Of a stretch of 64,000 bases of DNA, positions 23,222 through 32,425 are shown piece by piece. The stretch is from positions 1 to 64,000 of the forward strand of contig NZ_CGIH01000038.1 of NCBI RefSeq assembly GCF_000983115.1, in the 5' to 3' direction. This DNA comes from Syntrophomonas zehnderi OL-4 (GTDB lineage: Bacteria > Bacillota > Syntrophomonadia > Syntrophomonadales > Syntrophomonadaceae). Within the stretch, counting starts at the first letter, position 1; the number at the start of each line of letters is the position of its first letter. A model generated the notes under the pieces. It was not told the DNA's origin. It made no database searches and saw only the letters and a list, made by a program, of their open reading frames with translations. The position numbers were made by a program, and so were the translations under genes.

Positions 23222-25054
23222 CTAGCGCAGACAGTCTTCAGGAAGATCAGCCGCTGTGGTGTCGCCCAATTCAAATACTCTTTTAATATTAAATACTTCA
23301 GGTACGATATTCATGATATAGAATTTTGCACTGGCCATCTTGCCTTTATAGTAGGTAGCATCAAAATGGTCTTCACCTACTGCTTGCAACTGTCTGGCAG
23401 CCAGTAAAGCCTGGTCAAGGAGCAGTCGGCCGCAATAAACCATTGCGGTTGCATGGAGGATACGGGTTGCAAACAGCCCCAGCATTTGTACTTTGCCTGC
23501 CTGCATATAACCGTTAAAGAGTCCTAAAATTGCCTGGTATTCGGCAAAGGCGCCGCCTAAAACCTTGAATTGATCCTCAAAACCCGGGGTAGCTTTGTTC
23601 ATCTCAATAAAGGTTCCGATTTCCTTCATGAAGGTCATCATAACTTTGCCTTTGTTCATGGTCATTTTGCGGGCGCAGAGATCCAAAGCCTGGATATAGT
23701 TGGTTCCTTCCCAGATGGAGAAAATCTTTACATCACGAGCATATTGGGCGCAGGGGTATTCTTCTATATATCCGTAACCGCCATAAACTTGAATAGCTTC
23801 AGCAATGGATGGCCATGCCATATCAGAGGTGTATGCCTTGCAAAGGGGGTTGCTCATGTGGAACATCGCATAAGCAAACTCTCTTTCAGCTTCATCAGGA
23901 CTGTCATGCATGGTGTCAATATAAAAGTAGGTTTTCATAATCATGGCTCTACATGCTTCGGTGATGGATTTCTGGAACATCAGCATACGTCTGACGTCTT
24001 CGTGTTCAATGATTCTGACAGCCGGGCCTTTCATATCGGTGAGCTTGGAGGATTGTACCCTTTCTTTGGAATAAGCCAGGGATTGCTGATAAGCAGCCGA
24101 AGCTGTTCCCAAAGCCAAAACTCCAGTACCAAGTCTTTCTTCATTCATCATTTGGAACATCTGGGCCATACCTTGGCCTTTGCCTTTTTCATCCGGAGGA
24201 TCGCCAATCAGGTAACCGTAACAGTTGTTATCCTCACCGAGTGCCAAAGTACATGTGGCCGAACCTTTCAGCCCCATTTTATGCTCAATGCCGACCGTAG
24301 TAACATCATTAGAATCGCCTAATGAACCGTCTTCGTTAACCCAGATTTTGGGCACGATAAATAGAGACAGGCCGCCGGTTCCTTCCCGGGCACCTTCAAT
24401 CCGAGCCAATACCAGGTGAACAAAATTCTCCACCATATCATGATCACCGGAAGTGATAAACATCTTGCCGCCCTTGATTTTATAAAGTCCCGGTTTATCG
24501 GTTGGATAAGCTTTGGTAATCGCCGCTCCAACGTCTGAACCAGCGCCAGCTTCCGTGATACCCATCGTTCCGCCCCATTGGCCATTGAACATCTTGGGTA
24601 AAAATCTCTCTTTCAGTTCAGGCGCTGCATAGGTCTGGATAACGCCAGCCGCTCCCATGGTCAATCCCCAATAAGCGGAAGTAGCTGCCGATGCGTTTAT
24701 GATCATTTCCGTCAGACATGACCCAAAACACCAGGGCAAACGGCCTTCAGCTTCGCGATCCGCGAATTGAGGCCCTAAACCAGCCTCTATAACTGTATCG
24801 TAAGCTTTTTTCAGGCCATCCGGAGTTATTACCTTGCCATCAACAAATTTAACACCGATTTCGTCACATTCGGCATTGGCAGGTGCTACCACATCGCGGC
24901 AAATCTTATAAACTACGTCTACAAAGGAATCCACATCGTCCTTAGTGTAGTAATCACGATAGGCCGGATATCCCAAAAGTTTATCCATATCTAACCATTC
25001 TTTCAGAATAAACCTGGTGTCCCTGGTGTCGAAAATAAAATTACCTGCAGACAT
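23222..25054 (-). CDS. Acyl-CoA dehydrogenase, long 610-residue type (copy 2)
   Basis: Same length and domain order as the downstream gene. The N-terminal block (NFIFDTRDTRFILKEWLDMD), GITEAGAGSDVGAAIT, KGGKMFITSGDHDM, VYGGYGYIEEYPCAQYARD, IWEGTNYIQALDL and the C-terminal PEDCLR are shared. Differences cluster in the C-terminal domain and in the segment PWCFGSCLTEMIINASAATS, which could alter substrate range. It is the likely result of tandem duplication. GGAGG precedes ATG 25054 and the gene has its own upstream AT-rich region (264 bp), so it may be regulated independently. Confidence 0.93.
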   Translation of the reverse strand: MSAGNFIFDTRDTRFILKEWLDMDKLLGYPAYRDYYTKDDVDSFVDVVYKICRDVVAPANAECDEIGVKFVDGKVITPDGLKKAYDTVIEAGLGPQFADREAEGRLPWCFGSCLTEMIINASAATSAYWGLTMGAAGVIQTYAAPELKERFLPKMFNGQWGGTMGITEAGAGSDVGAAITKAYPTDKPGLYKIKGGKMFITSGDHDMVENFVHLVLARIEGAREGTGGLSLFIVPKIWVNEDGSLGDSNDVTTVGIEHKMGLKGSATCTLALGEDNNCYGYLIGDPPDEKGKGQGMAQMFQMMNEERLGTGVLALGTASAAYQQSLAYSKERVQSSKLTDMKGPAVRIIEHEDVRRMLMFQKSITEACRAMIMKTYFYIDTMHDSPDEAEREFAYAMFHMSNPLCKAYTSDMAWPSIAEAIQVYGGYGYIEEYPCAQYARDVKIFSIWEGTNYIQALDLCARKMTMNKGKVMMTFMKEIGTFIEMNKATPGFEDQFKVLGGAFAEYQAILGLFNGYMQAGKVQMLGLFATRILHATAMVYCGRLLLDQALLAARQLQAVGEDHFDATYYKGKMASAKFYIMNIVPEVFNIKRVFELGDTTAADLPEDCLR

Positions 25055-25254
25055 TACAATTCCCCTCCTTATATTTTCAGAAAAATAATATATTCAATAA
25101 GATATTCAACATATATACTATATATCCTCTTACATAATAAAATTATTTTGGAAATTGTAATTAGTATACGTACGGTATTTTCTTGTCTCGACAAATTCTC
25201 CGGGCGTACCAGACCTGGGGTGATTGATTTAGGAGACTGTACTTAGACTGGAAA

Positions 25255-25297
25255 ATTTAAAAAGAAAGATGCAAGGTTTATATAACCTTGCATCTTT
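25255..25297 (-). terminator. Intrinsic terminator after the short-chain acyl-CoA dehydrogenase gene
   Basis: AAAGATGCAAGGTT (25265-25278) pairs with AACCTTGCATCTTT (25284-25297), then TTCTTTTTAAATT on the minus strand. Confidence 0.88.
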
Positions 25298-25318
25298 AAT
25301 TATAATATTTTATTACTT

Positions 25319-26485
25319 TTAGTAATCATAATTAGTTATATCACCTTTTTTAATACAATTTGTTATAGTAAGTCGTTGGATTTCGTTAGTACCTTCGTAT
25401 ATTTGAGTAATCTTGGCATCCCTCATCATTCTTTCAACTGGATATTCGCGGGTATAGCCATATCCGCCCAGTATTTGAACTGCTTCGGTAGTTACTTCCA
25501 TAGCAACATCACCGGCGTAGCACTTGGCAAATGCCCCCTGTCTCTGGTATGGCAGTCCCTGGTCTTCCCGCCAAGCTACTTCATAAACCAGATTGCGTGC
25601 TGCCTGGATCTTCATGGCCATGTCGGCCAATTTAAACGAGATGGCCTGGTTGGAAAATATAGGTTTGCCAAATTGCTGTCGTTCCAAGGCAAAATTCAAT
25701 GCATAGCGGTAAGCACCTTCAGCAATACCCAAAGCTTGGGCCGCAATTCCTACCCGCCCGCCATTTAGCACATGCATGGTCTGTTTAAAACCATCCCCCT
25801 CATTACCTAGCAGATTTTCTTGCGGAACCCGGCAATCTTCAAAGACCAGTTCATACGTAGCTGATGAGCGAATACCTAATTTTTTTTCCTTTTTTCCGAA
25901 ACTAAACCCGGGGGTTCCTTTTTCAACCACGAAATAACTGCTGTTGCCATGTTTAGCGTTTTTGTCGCCGGTACGTACCAAAATAACGTAAATATCAGCA
26001 TAATAACCGTTGGTAATGAAAATCTTAGTGCCATTTAATATATAATGATTGCCGTCCTTTACTGCCGTCATAGCAGTAGCTCCGACATCGGAACCGGCAT
26101 TGGGTTCCGTAAGACCTAATGCACCCAAACTTTCCCCAGAAGCCAGACGCGGCAGAAATCTTTTTTTGTGTTCCTCATTGCCCAAGTGCAATATTGGCCA
26201 GGTACAAAGGGATGTATGCGCTGACAGGGTTACTCCCATTGAAGCACAGTTTCTGGATACCTCTTCCACCGCCATGGCGTAAACGACTGTTCCGGCAGCA
26301 ATCCCCCCATATTCCTCGGGTACAATCAAACCTGCCAGACCCAGTTCGGCCATTTTACGCCAACACTCCAGATCAAATTCCTCTTCTTCATCCCGTTCTG
26401 CAGCACCAGGTGCTACTACCTCATCCGAAAAATCCGCAAAGGTTCTTTTAAAAAGCCTCTGCTCATCATTTAATCCAAAATCCAC
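25319..26485 (-). CDS. Short-chain (butyryl-type) acyl-CoA dehydrogenase
   Basis: 388 residues, the standard length of butyryl-CoA dehydrogenases. It has the N-terminal helix bundle (LNDEQRLFKRTFADFSDE), FAD/acyl pocket LGLTEPNAGSDVGATAMT, GTKIFITNGYYADIYVI, LGIRSSATYELVFEDCRVP, GGRVGIAAQALGIAEGAY, and the catalytic Glu in IYEGTNEIQRLTI. Butyryl-CoA is oxidised to crotonyl-CoA with ETF as acceptor, the energetically hard step of syntrophic butyrate oxidation. The thiolase lies 138 bp upstream, so co-transcription is plausible. The substrate is inferred from family and context. Confidence 0.92.
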   Translation of the reverse strand: MDFGLNDEQRLFKRTFADFSDEVVAPGAAERDEEEEFDLECWRKMAELGLAGLIVPEEYGGIAAGTVVYAMAVEEVSRNCASMGVTLSAHTSLCTWPILHLGNEEHKKRFLPRLASGESLGALGLTEPNAGSDVGATAMTAVKDGNHYILNGTKIFITNGYYADIYVILVRTGDKNAKHGNSSYFVVEKGTPGFSFGKKEKKLGIRSSATYELVFEDCRVPQENLLGNEGDGFKQTMHVLNGGRVGIAAQALGIAEGAYRYALNFALERQQFGKPIFSNQAISFKLADMAMKIQAARNLVYEVAWREDQGLPYQRQGAFAKCYAGDVAMEVTTEAVQILGGYGYTREYPVERMMRDAKITQIYEGTNEIQRLTITNCIKKGDITNYDY

Positions 26486-26623
26486 CAGTTACTCCTCCCC
26501 TATTCTTGCCTATCAGACCCTCATATAGCACGATTAAAAGATTAATAAAACAACCCTTTTTTTATCATATGCTTTGGCCCTTAAGCTAAGAATTTTTTAT
26601 CCTGGCTGAATCTTTTTCCTTGA

Positions 26624-27820
26624 CTAGGCTTCGATTCTCTCTACAATCATGGCTGTGCCCATTCCACCGCCAATGCAAAGGGTTGCCAACCCGCGCTGGG
26701 ATTTTCTTTTCTCCATTTCATACAGCAAGCTGACCAGTATTCTCGCTCCAGATGCCCCTATGGGATGTCCGAGCGCAATCGCCCCTCCATTGACATTAAC
26801 CCTGTCCATTATCTCAGTAAGTCCTAAATCGCGAGCTACGGCTATTGATTGGGCTGCAAAAGCCTCATTGGCTTCGATCAGGTCAATATCATTTATGGTC
26901 AAGCCGGCTTTCTGCAATGCTTTACGGCTGGCCGGTATAGGCCCTAATCCCATTACTTTAGGTTCTACCCCGGCAGAAGCATAACTTACTATCTTCGCCA
27001 TCGGCTTAATGCCCAATTCGTCAGCCTTCTCCCTGGACATTACGATTACCGCAGCTGCGCCATCGTTTATGCCTGAAGCATTAGCGGCTGTGACTGAGCC
27101 GTCTTTTTTAAAGGCCGGATTAAGCGTGCCCATCTTGTCCCGGGCAGTCGCGCGGGGGTACTCATCTACCTCGAAAATGGTGTCTCCTTTCTTGCCTTTA
27201 ATTACTACCGGGGTAATCTCGTCTTTAAATCTGCCGGAGGCAATTGCCTGAGCCGCCAGTTCCTGGCTTCTAAAGCCAAAATCATCCTGTTCCTCACGGG
27301 AGATATCATACTGTTCGTTAATATTCTCAGCCGTAATACCCATGTGGTAGTTGTTGAATGCTTCCCAAAGGCCATCTTTGATCATAACGTCAATCAAACT
27401 GCCATTTCCCATTCGGTAACCGTAACGTGCCTTTTCCAGAGCGAACGGTGCGGTAGACATGCTTTCCATGCCTCCGGCCAATACAACATCTGCGTCCCCG
27501 GCTTTTATAACCTGGGCCGCCAAACTAACAGCTCTTAAGCCTGAACCGCAAACCTTGTTGATGGTCATGGCTGATACATCTATAGGAATCCCAGCCTTGA
27601 CCGATGATTGTCGAGCCACATTTTGTCCCTGAGCGGCCTGCAGGACACATCCGAATATTACTTCATCAATCTGATCTCCTTTCAGACCTGCCCTTTTAAT
27701 GGCCTCAGCCATAACCACACTTCCTAAATCAACTACAGAAATATCTTTGAGCGAACCCCCAAAGGATCCTACAGGAGTCCGGCAGGCCCCTACCAAAACA
27801 ATTTCTCTAGTCAAGAGCAA
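26624..27820 (-). CDS. Acetyl-CoA acetyltransferase (thiolase)
   Basis: 398 residues. It cleaves acetoacetyl-CoA with CoA to two acetyl-CoA in beta-oxidation, or runs in reverse. Catalytic residues are visible: the nucleophile Cys in [16 protein letters not shown], the HxxxG of [12 protein letters not shown], the second Cys in [13 protein letters not shown], and NEAFAAQ. The N-terminal half opens [18 protein letters not shown] start at ATG 27820 follows GGGGGT. It probably acts with the dehydrogenases and ETF in this cluster. Crotonase and 3-hydroxyacyl-CoA dehydrogenase are not in the window. Confidence 0.93.
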   Translation of the reverse strand: MLLTREIVLVGACRTPVGSFGGSLKDISVVDLGSVVMAEAIKRAGLKGDQIDEVIFGCVLQAAQGQNVARQSSVKAGIPIDVSAMTINKVCGSGLRAVSLAAQVIKAGDADVVLAGGMESMSTAPFALEKARYGYRMGNGSLIDVMIKDGLWEAFNNYHMGITAENINEQYDISREEQDDFGFRSQELAAQAIASGRFKDEITPVVIKGKKGDTIFEVDEYPRATARDKMGTLNPAFKKDGSVTAANASGINDGAAAVIVMSREKADELGIKPMAKIVSYASAGVEPKVMGLGPIPASRKALQKAGLTINDIDLIEANEAFAAQSIAVARDLGLTEIMDRVNVNGGAIALGHPIGASGARILVSLLYEMEKRKSQRGLATLCIGGGMGTAMIVERIEA

Positions 27821-28193
27821 TACCCCCTTACTTAGTATTAGCTGGAAAAACCATCGGATATATTAGATCTATAAAAGACATCCCCCCTGCCTGCTTACTT
27901 AATTTTGGAATAGTCTTAACTGATTGATTTTAATGAATTATCTGTTTATTTATACATATTATTCTATTATATGGTAATTATTCCTGCATGATTTTTGCAG
28001 GCTGATAATTAAAAATCTGGATAGACAGAGCAATGACTACATTAATGGAATTATCGCTCGTATTGCAGGTTTTAAGAGTAGCGGTTAGCAGATGGTTTGA
28101 TTTTTGCAGTTGGCAAGTATGTAATTTGGTTTCTTTATCAGAAAATAAAAGGTCCCCCAAAGAAACGGGAGACCCTTTAATGTTTATTAATTA
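27821..28193. other. Intergenic region between thiolase and FeS oxidoreductase genes
   Basis: 373 bp, AT-rich. It holds the terminator of the FeS oxidoreductase gene (about 28148-28180) and a small CCTGCA/TGCAGG hairpin at 27983-28001. No gene is supported. Confidence 0.6.
28148..28180 (-). terminator. Likely terminator of the etfBA-FeS operon
   Basis: On the minus strand AAAGGGTCTCCC pairs imperfectly with GGGGGACCTTTT and is followed by ATTTTC. Confidence 0.6.
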
Positions 28194-30323
28194 TTATTGC
28201 ATTGATTGCCAGAGCACTTCGGCCACATCGTAGACTTTAGTGCTTTCTTCTGCCTCAGCAGATTTAACGCCATCGGAGATCATGGTCAAGCAGAACGGAC
28301 AGTTTGTAACAATCATTTGCGGATTGGAAACAAGTAGTTGGTCGGTTCTGGTATCGTTGATACGTTTGAACCCTTCTACTGCCTCTTCTTCCATCCACAT
28401 ACGTCCACCGCCTGCGCCACAACAGAAGCCATAGTTCTTGGATTGTTGAACTTCAACAATCGATGCGCCTGCAGCTTTCAATACCGTCCGCGGCTGGTCG
28501 TAAATACCATTATGCCGTCCCAGGAAGCAGGAATCGTGATAGCTTATCTTGGCTCCTACTGCCTTATCCGGTTTGAGCTTGCCTTCGGCTACTAATTTGG
28601 CCAGGATTTCAGTGTAATGATATACCTCATAATTTCCGCCCATCTGCGGGTATTCATTCTTCAGCGCATTATACCCATGCGGGCATACTACAATAATTTT
28701 CTTTACGCCATAGTTGTTAAAGGATTCCAGGTTCTGGTTGACCAAGGTCTGGTAAAGATACTCGTTACCTAATCTTCTGGCTGAGTCACCACAGCAGAAT
28801 TCTTCCGTTCCCAGATAACCGAAACTTACGCCGGCCTTATTAAGCAACCTAACCAGAGATTCACCTACCCGTTTGTAACGATCATCGAAGGATACTGCGC
28901 AACCGGCATAAAGCAGGTATTCAAACTCCTTGCCATCTTCTGGCAAGAGATTAACAATGTCTCTGACGCCTCTTTCATTGAGCCATTCAGCTCGTGATGC
29001 CCAACCAACACCCCAAGGGTTGTAGTTGCGTTCCATGTTGGTAAAGGCCATCTGGGCTTCACCAGGCATATCTCCCTGCCACATAACCAGGTTTCTGCGC
29101 ATTTCCACAATTTTGGGAATATGCTCGATATACATGGGGCAGTGCTCCATGCAAGCCCGGCAGTTGGTACAATCCCATACAACTTCCGAAGTTACTACAT
29201 CATAAATCAGGCTGGCTTCCATCGGATTGACTTTTTCAGCGGCCGCATCGGTCATGGCTATTTCTTCAAGTTCTTCAGGGTTGTTTTTAGCAGCCAGCAG
29301 ATAAGGTGCTTTTTCGTCCAGGTGTAGCTTCATAGCCTGAATAAGAGTTAACTTGGGATTTAGATGCTTTCCGGTATTGTAGGCGGGGCAGTTTTCCTGG
29401 CAACGACCGCAGCGGATACAAGCATCCAGATCCAGCAAATCTTTCCAACCAAAGTCCTCAATATTTTCTACCCCAAATGATTCGGCCTCTTCAATATTAT
29501 CAACCATACGCAAAGCTGAAGGTTCCAGATCGCGGAAAATATAGTTGGCCATTCCGGTAAATATATGCCACAGCTTGGTAAACGGAATAATGGCAATAAA
29601 GGCAAAGGCAATAGCCATATGGAACCACCACAGGATGCGATGCCACATCAACATGCTATCCAGGCTCATACCTGCAAACATAGCAGCAAACATCCAACCA
29701 ATGGGTGAAGCTATTTTTTCATAGGCGATTTGCTCCATAGTTGTCGAAAGCTGAATCTGAGCACCAATCCTTAGACCTTCAATGAAGTAACCGGTTAGAA
29801 GGATAGTAAAGACGAGCAGTATTATCCAGCCATCTGAAGCCTTAGTATCATTTAAGCGATCCGGTTTTTGAATATAGCGGATAAAGGCAAGTACCATGAT
29901 GCCAATCATAGCCAAAAAGCCAAAGATGTCTACTATCCAGGACATCCCGATATAATTGGCGCCTTCGAGGTGTGGCCAGCCGATGGCATGGTGGGAAGCA
30001 TCGATGCCAGCAGCCATAAACAGTAACAAGAATCCCCAGAACAAGAAGAAATGCATCCAACCTGGCAGAGGTTTCTTAATTACCTTAGTTTGTAATAAGG
30101 TGTTGGATAAAAGCGAACCTATACGTTGCCAAACCTTATCATTTCTGTGTATTTCCCCTTTTGCCAGCATCCATACCTGGACTTTTTTAATAAAGCCGTA
30201 CAGGAATATGCCTATAGGGATAAACATAATGACATAGATAAGCCATTCGTAGGGAATATTCGCCCCAACAACCCGCATTGGGACATCGTAACCACCTTCT
30301 AGTGGTTGAAAGCCAAATATCAT
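28194..30323 (-). CDS. Membrane FeS/CCG oxidoreductase (EtfAB:menaquinone oxidoreductase type)
   Basis: 709 residues from ATG 30323 (GGGAGGG upstream; an in-frame ATG at 30395 has no site). The N-terminal part has about six membrane helices (YEWLIYVIMFIPIGIFLYG, FFLFWGFLLLFMAAGI, WWFHMAIAFAFIAIIPF) with histidines suited to heme b, as in NarI-like subunits. Two 4Fe-4S motifs follow (CIRCGRCQENCPAYN, CTNCRACMEHCPMYI), then two CCG domains (CCGDSARRLG; CCGAGGGRMW) like heterodisulfide reductase subunits. In Syntrophomonas and relatives a protein of this kind next to etfBA passes electrons between acyl-CoA dehydrogenases and menaquinone. The operon order is etfB, etfA and this gene. Confidence 0.88.
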   Translation of the reverse strand: MIFGFQPLEGGYDVPMRVVGANIPYEWLIYVIMFIPIGIFLYGFIKKVQVWMLAKGEIHRNDKVWQRIGSLLSNTLLQTKVIKKPLPGWMHFFLFWGFLLLFMAAGIDASHHAIGWPHLEGANYIGMSWIVDIFGFLAMIGIMVLAFIRYIQKPDRLNDTKASDGWIILLVFTILLTGYFIEGLRIGAQIQLSTTMEQIAYEKIASPIGWMFAAMFAGMSLDSMLMWHRILWWFHMAIAFAFIAIIPFTKLWHIFTGMANYIFRDLEPSALRMVDNIEEAESFGVENIEDFGWKDLLDLDACIRCGRCQENCPAYNTGKHLNPKLTLIQAMKLHLDEKAPYLLAAKNNPEELEEIAMTDAAAEKVNPMEASLIYDVVTSEVVWDCTNCRACMEHCPMYIEHIPKIVEMRRNLVMWQGDMPGEAQMAFTNMERNYNPWGVGWASRAEWLNERGVRDIVNLLPEDGKEFEYLLYAGCAVSFDDRYKRVGESLVRLLNKAGVSFGYLGTEEFCCGDSARRLGNEYLYQTLVNQNLESFNNYGVKKIIVVCPHGYNALKNEYPQMGGNYEVYHYTEILAKLVAEGKLKPDKAVGAKISYHDSCFLGRHNGIYDQPRTVLKAAGASIVEVQQSKNYGFCCGAGGGRMWMEEEAVEGFKRINDTRTDQLLVSNPQMIVTNCPFCLTMISDGVKSAEAEESTKVYDVAEVLWQSMQ

Positions 30324-30357
30324 GAAACAAATTCCCTCCCTTAAAGCAAACGTTGGT

Positions 30358-30389
30358 TTTCTGGATATGCTGTTTGGCATATCCAGAAA
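30358..30389. repeat. Intercistronic hairpin between etfA and the FeS oxidoreductase gene
   Basis: Perfect 13-bp arms TTTCTGGATATGC (30358-30370) and GCATATCCAGAAA (30377-30389) with a 6-nt loop in the 89-bp spacer. No T-run follows on the minus strand, so it is more likely a stability or processing element than a terminator. Confidence 0.75.
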
Positions 30390-30412
30390 CACCAATTATT
30401 TTTTACGGCTAC

Positions 30413-31366
30413 CTATTTTTTCAACTCGGTGCAAAGCAAGGGAACTACCTTAAAGAGATCCCCCACTACTCCGAAATCGGCTACATTAAAAATAGGGGCT
30501 TCAGTATCTGTGTTTACCGCTGCAATAAACTTAGAAGAAGACATTCCAGCCAGATGCTGGATAGCCCCAGAGATTCCACAGGCTATGTACAGCCCGGGGC
30601 ATACTACCTTACCAGTTTGACCTACCTGGAGTTCATGTCCCAGCCACCCAGAGTCAATGGAGGCACGCGAACCACCCAGAGCAGCACCCAACAGGTCAGC
30701 TAACTCTTCAACAACTTTGATGCCTTCGGGGCCTTTGCAGCCGCGTCCACCGGAAACTACAACCGCAGCTTCAGTAAGCTCAGGTCTTGCCGATACGGTC
30801 GGTACAAAGTCCTTGGCAACCTGGTAGACATCAGCAGCAGTAGCAGCAACAGCTACTTTAACCACTTCGCCGGCTCCGGCAGATTCGACTACTTCCCAAA
30901 CACCTGCACGAATTGTTGCAACTATAGGGCTACCGGTTACTTCAACTTTAGCCAACGCTTTACCGGCATAGATTGCTCTGGTGAAAACAGCTTTGCCATC
31001 ACTGATTTCGGCAGCAATAGCATCAGTAGCCATACCTGCATCCAGTTTCTGTGCCAGCCTGGATGCCATGTCTCTTCCGTTCATGGTATGACCAAACAGT
31101 ACGGCGTTAGGGCTGTATTCCTTAATCATGGCAACCATTTGCGCTACATAAGCACCTGTATTGTAAGCTGCAAAAATATCATCATCTGCAACATAAACTT
31201 TATCGGCGCCATATTTCGCAAATTCGCCGGCCAGACCTTCAACACCTTTACCAAATACAACGGCTGCTACTTCTCCGCCAAATTTCTTGGCTTCGGCTAG
31301 CATCTCATAAGTAACTTTACGTATATTTCCATCTCTTTGATCTACAAAAACCCATGTTCCAGCCAT
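30413..31366 (-). CDS. etfA: Electron transfer flavoprotein alpha subunit
   Basis: 317 residues. The N-terminal Rossmann-like part (WVFVDQRDGNIRKVTYEMLA, FGHTMNGRDMASRLAQKL) contacts EtfB. The C-terminal FAD domain is complete: VVSGGRGCKGPEGI, LGGSRASIDSGW, QVGQTGKVVCPGLYIACGIS, GAIQHLAGMSSSKFIAAV and NVADFGVVGDLF. It takes electrons from the acyl-CoA dehydrogenases encoded nearby and hands them to the membrane oxidoreductase encoded 89 bp downstream. GGAGG precedes ATG 31366; etfB ends 33 bp upstream. No ferredoxin-like extension is seen, so this is the classical rather than a fused form. Confidence 0.95.
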   Translation of the reverse strand: MAGTWVFVDQRDGNIRKVTYEMLAEAKKFGGEVAAVVFGKGVEGLAGEFAKYGADKVYVADDDIFAAYNTGAYVAQMVAMIKEYSPNAVLFGHTMNGRDMASRLAQKLDAGMATDAIAAEISDGKAVFTRAIYAGKALAKVEVTGSPIVATIRAGVWEVVESAGAGEVVKVAVAATAADVYQVAKDFVPTVSARPELTEAAVVVSGGRGCKGPEGIKVVEELADLLGAALGGSRASIDSGWLGHELQVGQTGKVVCPGLYIACGISGAIQHLAGMSSSKFIAAVNTDTEAPIFNVADFGVVGDLFKVVPLLCTELKK

Positions 31367-31399
31367 CTATGACCCTCCTTTATTTATACACAGGTATAA

Positions 31400-32158
31400 T
31401 TATTTCACTTCCACCTTAACGGTATTTTTCATCCAGTCAGCCATTTGGGCGGCTGCTACATCGGGATCTTCCTCTATCTTAATGCCAGCGGTCTTGCCAG
31501 CGGGAAGAGCAAATTCCAGCACTTTAACTTTGTTTTCTACGGCAATTGCGTCAACTGTGGCAACGGGTTTCTTTTTAGCCTGCATAATACCCTTCATGGA
31601 AGGATAACGGGGCTCATTCCAGCTTACCTGACTGGAGATAACCGCCGGAATGCTAACTTCGGTCACCGCAGTACCGCCATCGGCTTCACTGGTGCAGGTA
31701 GCTTTGCCACCAGCTATTTCGATACTGGTGATAACGTTTACATGTGGCAAACCAAGTATTTCAGCAATACGTGTTGGAACCTGTGAAGATCCATCATCAG
31801 CTGCAACGTGTCCGGCCAGAATCAGATCTGGGTTTTCTTTCTTGATGGCATCAGCTAAAGCTACTGCGCGGGCATACTCATCAGCAGCACTATCTTGTTT
31901 GACCAGGATACCACGATCAGCACCCATGGCTAAAGCGGTACGGATAGCATCCATCGCTTTGTCAGCACCTGCAGATACTATAACTACTTCGGTAGCTATT
32001 CCTTTTTCTTTCAATTGGATGGCACCTTCAACTGCTACTTCATCATAAGGGTTAATGATGAGGTTGATACCTGCATCGTTAATTTTGCCATCTTTTAACT
32101 CAATTTTAGCTTCTGTGTCAAAAGTTTGCTTAACACATACTAGAACCTTCAAGTTCAT
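31400..32158 (-). CDS. etfB: Electron transfer flavoprotein beta subunit
   Basis: 252 residues with the ETF beta pattern: VLVCVKQTFDTEAKIELKDG, LIINPYDEVAVEGAIQLKEK, the AMP/FAD-binding segment TALAMGADRGILV, ILAGHVAADDGSSQVPTRIA and the recognition loop region YPSMKGIMQAKKKPV. It is the first gene of the etfB-etfA-FeS oxidoreductase operon, starting ATG 32158 with GGAGG. Whether its second cofactor is AMP or a bifurcating FAD cannot be settled by eye. The partner gene argues for quinone-linked electron transfer. Confidence 0.95.
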   Translation of the reverse strand: MNLKVLVCVKQTFDTEAKIELKDGKINDAGINLIINPYDEVAVEGAIQLKEKGIATEVVIVSAGADKAMDAIRTALAMGADRGILVKQDSAADEYARAVALADAIKKENPDLILAGHVAADDGSSQVPTRIAEILGLPHVNVITSIEIAGGKATCTSEADGGTAVTEVSIPAVISSQVSWNEPRYPSMKGIMQAKKKPVATVDAIAVENKVKVLEFALPAGKTAGIKIEEDPDVAAAQMADWMKNTVKVEVK

Positions 32159-32425
32159 TCCTCCTTTTCATCTAATGGCCTCTTTTTTTACCTGATAGTA
32201 AAAACTCCCGTCAAAACCTGCGGTCTCCCAGATCACCTCCATGAGATTTTATCTATATTTACTGTTGCCTACGGCAAAATTACCGCCAAAAAAATTCATA
32301 TCAAGCACCGGTATAACATCTATTTTCAAAAGCCATAGACATGGTTTTACATTCTATAAAAAAGTCTTTTTTCCTGCTTTGCACTAGAAATAGGACATAT
32401 TTTTAGTCTTTCAAAACTATATTGT

